64,000 nucleotides of DNA from Icerya purchasi (taxonomy: Eukaryota > Arthropoda > Insecta > Hemiptera > Monophlebidae), in NCBI GenBank assembly GCA_039619475.1, contig CM077115.1:443518792-443582791 (forward strand), written 5' to 3'. The translations under genes and the position numbers were made by a program. Below the pieces are notes generated by a model. The model was not told the origin of the DNA. It worked only from the letters and a program-made list of their open reading frames with translations, and searched no databases. Each line of letters starts with the position of its first letter. Position 1 is the first letter of the stretch. Of this stretch, positions 58,696 to 64,000 are shown piece after piece.

Positions 58696-61034
58696 AGATG
58701 GCAAACTCTTCTCTTTTAGATTATACAAGACCTTTTTCGTTAACTTATATATATATATATGATATAAGATTTCTCGTGAATAGAATAATTAATACACGTC
58801 TCAAAAAGAAGCGGCTGCACGGCGCATAAACACGAATCAGTATCTCCACTCATTAAAGTTCGGCGGAACTTGATAGATTTAAAACTAGTCGGAGGAGCCA
58901 TTGAAATCACTATTAATTTCAATAGAAAGCAAAGTTCGTCATGAAGACCACCACATGTTGTTAAATTATTAAAAATAAAACATAATGGATAATACAGACA
59001 AAAAAAATAAAATAAATAAAACAATGTACAAAATACAGAGAAGCCGAAAACCGCGCGAGAATTTATCAATTTAACCAACACTAATAACCCACTTGCTACG
59101 GAAATTTCACGAATAATAATCTAAAGTGTAACACAATAGCAATCCCTCCAAATCCAATCTAAGGGGGAAAATTTTAATTTACGAAATGGAAGTCGTCCGA
59201 AACAACCGAGTTAGTTTTAAGTTAATTTTTTTTGGTGATGGGCCGCGTCAGTAAATTCGAAAGGTTAAATAATAGTGTGTTTAATAGCAACACGTGGTTT
59301 CCGTCAAAAATTTTAATTTTTATTCAACGAAGGTTGTGTTATTCTACCCTAACTACGCATATTATGGCGTTTCAGCCATAACAGGCTATAGCAAAAATTT
59401 ATAAAATCAATTCCTAATCGGTTTTAATTCACAGAAATTATAATAGCTATTGGATAAGGTAATAAGTATATCGTGTAAGCTCAGGGAAATTTTCGGTTGT
59501 AGTAGTAATAATAATTAATAGTAACATAAAAGTTCGTATACGCGAAATACACGAATAATAATTTTAATATTTTTCTGGATAATTATTTTAGACAATTTCT
59601 GGCTAGTCCGTGATGGTACGTAGAATAAGCTAATAAAACTTTATTCGAATCTGGTGGTATTCCACCAAATCCGTTTTAGAATCCGTTTTATTATTCAAAA
59701 AAAATTCGTTAAATGTATTCATTGGAATTCGTTATTTTTGGTTAATAATTTCATCAGGAAAAATACAAATAATTTAAACACCCGCTATGATGACTGAACA
59801 AAATTGGCAATTCAATAGCAGTTTCGGATTTGACAATATTTATTAACCTGATCATCGTTGATTCATATGAAATAACTTGGAAAAACTTGTGATTTGGCGC
59901 GTACGGCGGCGGTAAAAGATTCAGATTATATCAGCTAAAATTTAAAATACTTCGATAATCAAACATTAAGCGTCAGCGAAAGAAACCTTAGTGCAGTATA
60001 TGCCAAGAGCTGCTGAATAGTTCCAGTTCCTGTTGTTACCAGAATTATGGGTACAGAGTACGAAAGGTCTAATAAAACAGGCCAAAGAATAAATAAATAT
60101 ATTTTTTGTGTTACGTATTGGTATAAATATGTAATATAAATTGGTATATAATTGTAATTCATGTAATAATTGTGTAATTCGTTTTCTATGCAGCTGAAAA
60201 TTTTCGAATCTCTTAATATATATATATATAATTAATTAATAATAATAATAATAATAATAACTTTTAATTGTAAATAGTTTGGAAGGAAAAGGAAATAAAG
60301 AAATTTCGATTATTCCGAGAATTTTTCTTAAAGTGCATCTTTGAGTTTTCGACAGAGATTTGTAAATTTTAGAATATTATTTATTACGTAACTAGCCATT
60401 CATTTGACTGGTTATGTGTGATAATATAAACCCGATTCTTCACACCTTCGCATAAGGAAAGCCCACGGAACTAACAGATGACACAATCTTCTATAATTCT
60501 TACAGACGAGCCGGTTTCAATTAACCGTGCCATTTTTCGTAAAATAAAATATTTTGTAAGCATTAGAGAAAAAAAAAAAGTTGAAGATCAAATGTTATTG
60601 GATATTTGATAACCGAAAACATAATATAATTTTCATACATAAAAGTAACGTAGTCAAATATACACATAAATGCATCGAACAAAATGAAACACAATCAACC
60701 GTCGCCCTTCTAAATGTATAAAATATACACCATCATCTGTTTCTATTTACGCAACGGTCATCGCTCTTTTTTCTTCCCGACTCAGAAAACCATTATCCCT
60801 ATAAACCTTTTCTCTCTCTTATGTTACACTAAATAGCCCGAAGCCAATGAAGCCATCCTATTCAAACAAGTAAAATTTTAATTTTTTCCCCTTATCCGTT
60901 ACAGCAGTTATTAAACTTTGAGACAGGATAATATACAAATAGAACTCTTCAAGACTGAATGTTTTTTATAATAAATCGTCTCCCGATAAAATTAAAATTT
61001 TCAAGAAGAAAAAAAAGGAAATTGTAAGTTTCAC
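58696..61034. other. no recognisable gene; AT-rich spacer
   Basis: (TA)n at 58743-58761 and 60215-60230, (AAT)n at 60238-60260. Reverse frames 59081-58740 and 60162-59959 are featureless. Confidence 0.45.
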
Positions 61035-61385
61035 GATTTCGATTTTTTTGTTTTTGGGCTCACCACTGGCTTTGACCCAACCACTTGAATGTATTATGCT
61101 AAGAAAGTAAATATTCTGAAGCGACAGAAGATGGAAAGAACAAAGGGCTGAAGTAAAGGAATTATTGACACAGATGGAAAGGAAAGAATAAAGGAAGCAC
61201 TGTAAGAAACCAAAAGGCCACAAAAGCCAAGTTCTCAAGCTAATAAGGGCCGAACATTCGAAGAAAACATAGTTTGCGTCGCATACAAAAGGATAATCAG
61301 AGTTGTGAACAAAAAGGAGAAGGAACTAAAGAAAAACGAAAGCGACAAACAGGGAGAAGGGAATGATTAATTTTTAATTTGATTA
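61035..61385 (-). mobile_element. LINE 3' tail (recurring family), copy 7
   Basis: The minus strand reads FVCDANYVFFECS (~61295-61255) and, after a shift, FLQCFLYSFLSICVNNSF. It ends ttcaagtggttgggtcaaag and ccagtggtgagcccaaaaac. The near-identical ttgacccaaccacttgaatg/ttgactcaaccacttgaatg at 61074 and 5584 shows it is closest to copy 2. The A-rich end (T run at ~61046 on the forward strand) fits a poly-A remnant. Confidence 0.78.
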
Positions 61386-62925
61386 AGGAAACAATAACAT
61401 ATTCATAATCTGACGTTATATCAGAAATCAAATACGTACTCTGATAATGATTTAAATTTAAAAATAAAACTTATTTTAGATGGAAAACTTTTTTTTCTTC
61501 TTCGAACGATATTTAAAAAAAAACATGATCAACAGGCTAGAAATTTTATGGACGCAGCATTTTCGTAACTAATGAACATTAATATAACCTAATAACAGCA
61601 GAAACATATGTACTTTAACACCGGGGCAACATGTTCTTAGTAAACTGCACACATTTTCTACCCAATACATACATGTATGTGGTTTCGGTTATTTAGTTTA
61701 TGTATTATTGTTCATTATGCAATCAGCAGAAATGGACGAACGACATATATTTCAATAATACTAACTTTAAACATTATATAACATTTTGTCCGTCTTCCTA
61801 CGTTACTGAATCGTATAAACCATTAATATTATTCAGTTATTTTTATGGTTTGCATCTCTTCATAAAGAAGTAGTCGTTATTTTCGAATAAAATTGCGTTA
61901 TTAATAAAGAGTTCACCTATTTTATACAACCAAATGAAATAATAATAAAATCCAATTTTAATATTAAATACAAAAATTTAAAAAAAAATATATATATATA
62001 TGAAGTAACCGATGTTCCTCGAATATGTAGAAATAATCGGCATTCATTACCCGTCATATCGACGAACCAACTAATTCTCCTAAATAGTTAACATTTCGCG
62101 TTACCGCTCCCATAAAGCTAAAACCGTGTCCAATATATAATACGTTCATTGCTAAGAGACAAGAAATTTTCCTTCTCCATGTAACTTGTAATTATCTAGA
62201 AAAATCTACGAGTCATTAGAATGCAGAAAAACATTACGGGTGAAGTATCAAAACCGATAAAGTTGGAAAAGTAGGAAAAGTATAAAGGAAAATGTATGAA
62301 GTAAAAACCACTTGTGAAATACACCATAATTGGATAATTCGCAAAAGATTGTGTGTGTTCAACGTATAGATTGATCATAGAACGAGAAATTTGAAGAATT
62401 CAAAGCAGTTCGAAATCATAAGTATATCCTAATAATAATATCATTGGATATTGTATAACCATCGGTAAAAATGAAACATACACAATGGCCAATATAGGAA
62501 ATTAATAATTCGGGAAAAGTACTGAATTAACTCGAAGAAGAAGCGATCTAGAAGTCAAGGATATATAAAATAATTTTGTAGGATAAAATAAAAGAAAGTA
62601 ACAGAAAGAAAGCCCACTCAAAGAAATTATGCTTATTATAAGGAGAAAAATTGACGAAAAACAATGAAAAAATCGCGTACTAAAAGAAAATTCGTCATAA
62701 TTAATTACGCGAGCACACGCAACAGTTGGAAAATTGTGAGTTTTAGAAAATTTTCCTCCTGATAAAAATATCTCATGCCGACGACAACTCCCTTCTCAAA
62801 ATTTAAAATAAGTAATTTATTTTATCCCCCGAATGCGAGAGATCTGCAAAATATAACGGTTTTTACGCATCTTTTCAATTTTTCCTTCATACATACGCAC
62901 GTTATACATACATACATACACACAA
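61386..62925. other. no recognisable gene; AT-rich spacer
   Basis: (AT)n at 61989-62001, otherwise AT-rich and A-rich. The reverse frame 62378-62196 is featureless. Confidence 0.45.
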
Positions 62926-63167
62926 GGGCGTCGCCAGCCGATGGGCTGGGGGGGGGGAAGATGATAGAAAAAATAAAACTTATAAGTTGTAAAGGCTTAA
63001 TATTGTATTAAACAAGAATAAAATCTTAATTAAAACATAATTTTCGTGGATTTCTGTCTAATTATTCATGATTACGCGCCTATGAATACTCATTATAGCC
63101 AGTTGATTAAAAAGTTTCAAGGCTCCAGGGGGGCAGCTGCCCCCTCTGCCCCCCAATGGCGACGCCC
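62926..63167. mobile_element. hAT-like MITE inserted in a CATA microsatellite
   Basis: gggcgtcgcca (62926-62936) is matched exactly in reverse complement at 63157-63167, with G-rich and C-rich runs just inside. Both outer flanks are (CATA)n-like: catacatacacacaa on the left, atacatacacaaa on the right. The flank agreement is expected for a target duplication but also for a microsatellite, so its length is unreadable. The interior encodes nothing; frames 62775-63011 and 63046-63276 only cross it. Ends of the type caggggcgtcgcca are common in hAT elements, from memory. Confidence 0.65.
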
Positions 63168-64000
63168 ATACATACACAAATATATACATTATTCGCTTCT
63201 TCGAGCTAACAACTCGAGACTTTTGAATTATTTAATTTCTTACCTTAGCCACTGTATAAAGCATTTTTACCGATAGTTGTAAAAGGTCCAATAATTATTA
63301 TTAGGATATATTTCTAATTTCAAACTGCCCTGAATCCATCAAATTTCTTGCTTTGTGTTCAATCTGCACGTTGAACTGATGACAACATTTGTCGAATTAT
63401 CAAATTATAATACACTTGATATAAGTGTGTCTTTTACTTCATACACTTTCCTTCACATTCTTCCAACTTTATCGGTTTTGATGCTTCATCTGTAATTTTT
63501 TCTGCATTCCGTTCATAATGACTTGTAGATTTCTAAATAATTACAAGTAAAAAAAAAAAAAAAAAAAAAAAAAGGAAAAGAAAACAGCAGCGCTTAAGTA
63601 AAATGGGTAATTCTTTACATAATGAACGTGTATATTCTTACGACGGAATACATTACATTTTTTGTCTGATAATTATGTCCCGTTACGTTGTCCGAGATAA
63701 CAAAGCTTGAATGTTATGTTGTACAATTACTAAGATTTTTTTTTGAATAAAATACGAGGAAGAATGACGTATAGTTAATTGAAAACGATTTTTCTAGAAG
63801 AATTTTAGAAGAAAAAAGATTGATGGTCAAGGGGACTTGCCCCCTCACCATGGCCGGAGGACAGTTTATACTAACGCAGTGCATTTAACTACATCAAATT
63901 ATCTCCGCTTAAACTATTTTTGTCAACTACTTTATCTAACCGAAATGATCAATGTACGCAAATTTTTCTATTTCCATGTTTTATTTATCGTTTGAATATT
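63168..64000. other. no recognisable feature
   Basis: AT-rich, with a ~28-base A run at 63549-63573. 63820-63865 resembles the complement of 19895-19945 (ggtcaagggg, ggccg); otherwise nothing was seen. Confidence 0.4.

Overview
The window looks like non-coding nuclear DNA from an arthropod, most likely an insect. It is AT-rich, full of homopolymers and (AT)n/(ATT)n microsatellites, has no operon-like gene packing, and carries decayed animal-type transposable elements throughout. Some LINE and SINE remnants resemble families I associate with insects such as Hemiptera, but I cannot name a species. I found no intact host protein-coding gene, no true tRNA or rRNA gene and no CRISPR array. Almost all longer open frames are pieces of transposons, microsatellite translations or antisense shadows.

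Layout. 0-5 kb: a reverse-strand LINE tail (RNase H end plus C-terminal domain), an unclassified 'gaagtcggt' repeat, and the first copy of a recurring LINE 3' end. 5-13.3 kb: more copies of that LINE tail (5.6, 12.0 and 12.9 kb), a (GAA)n tract inside a GC-richer island (8.2-9.2 kb), and a hAT-type MITE with an 8-bp target duplication (10.24-10.55 kb). 17-23 kb: a 24-bp minisatellite, two tRNA-derived SINE families, a small inverted-repeat element, a LINE zinc-knuckle tail, a ~290-bp tandem repeat and an RTE-like LINE tail. 25-26.3 kb: a broken Tc1-type transposon. 26.4-36.9 kb: SINEs, a 1.9-kb I/Jockey-type LINE, a hAT MITE, an internally deleted mariner-type element with ~150-bp terminal repeats, and two copies of the 'gaagtcggt' repeat facing each other. 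42.4-48.5 kb: three LINE bodies (one reverse with endonuclease and RT, two forward Jockey-like). 50.3-55.5 kb: an RTE-like tail, a seventh LINE-tail copy, a 'CAGGRTGGCCAC' hAT-like element and the longest member of the tail family (RT, RNase H, zinc domain, poly-A). 58.2-58.7 kb: a decayed DDE transposase. 61-63.2 kb: another LINE tail and a hAT-like element inserted in a CATA microsatellite.

The genes do not work together as a system. The window is a mosaic of independent, mostly dead insertions from class I (LINE, SINE) and class II (hAT, Tc1/mariner) elements on both strands. The most rewarding objects are the short elements whose boundaries and target-site duplications can be read directly, the two SINE families, the palindromic repeat pair at 36 kb, and the two GC-richer islands that are candidates for unique regulatory or exonic sequence. 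Family assignments come from recognising motifs by eye in translated frames. No database search was possible.
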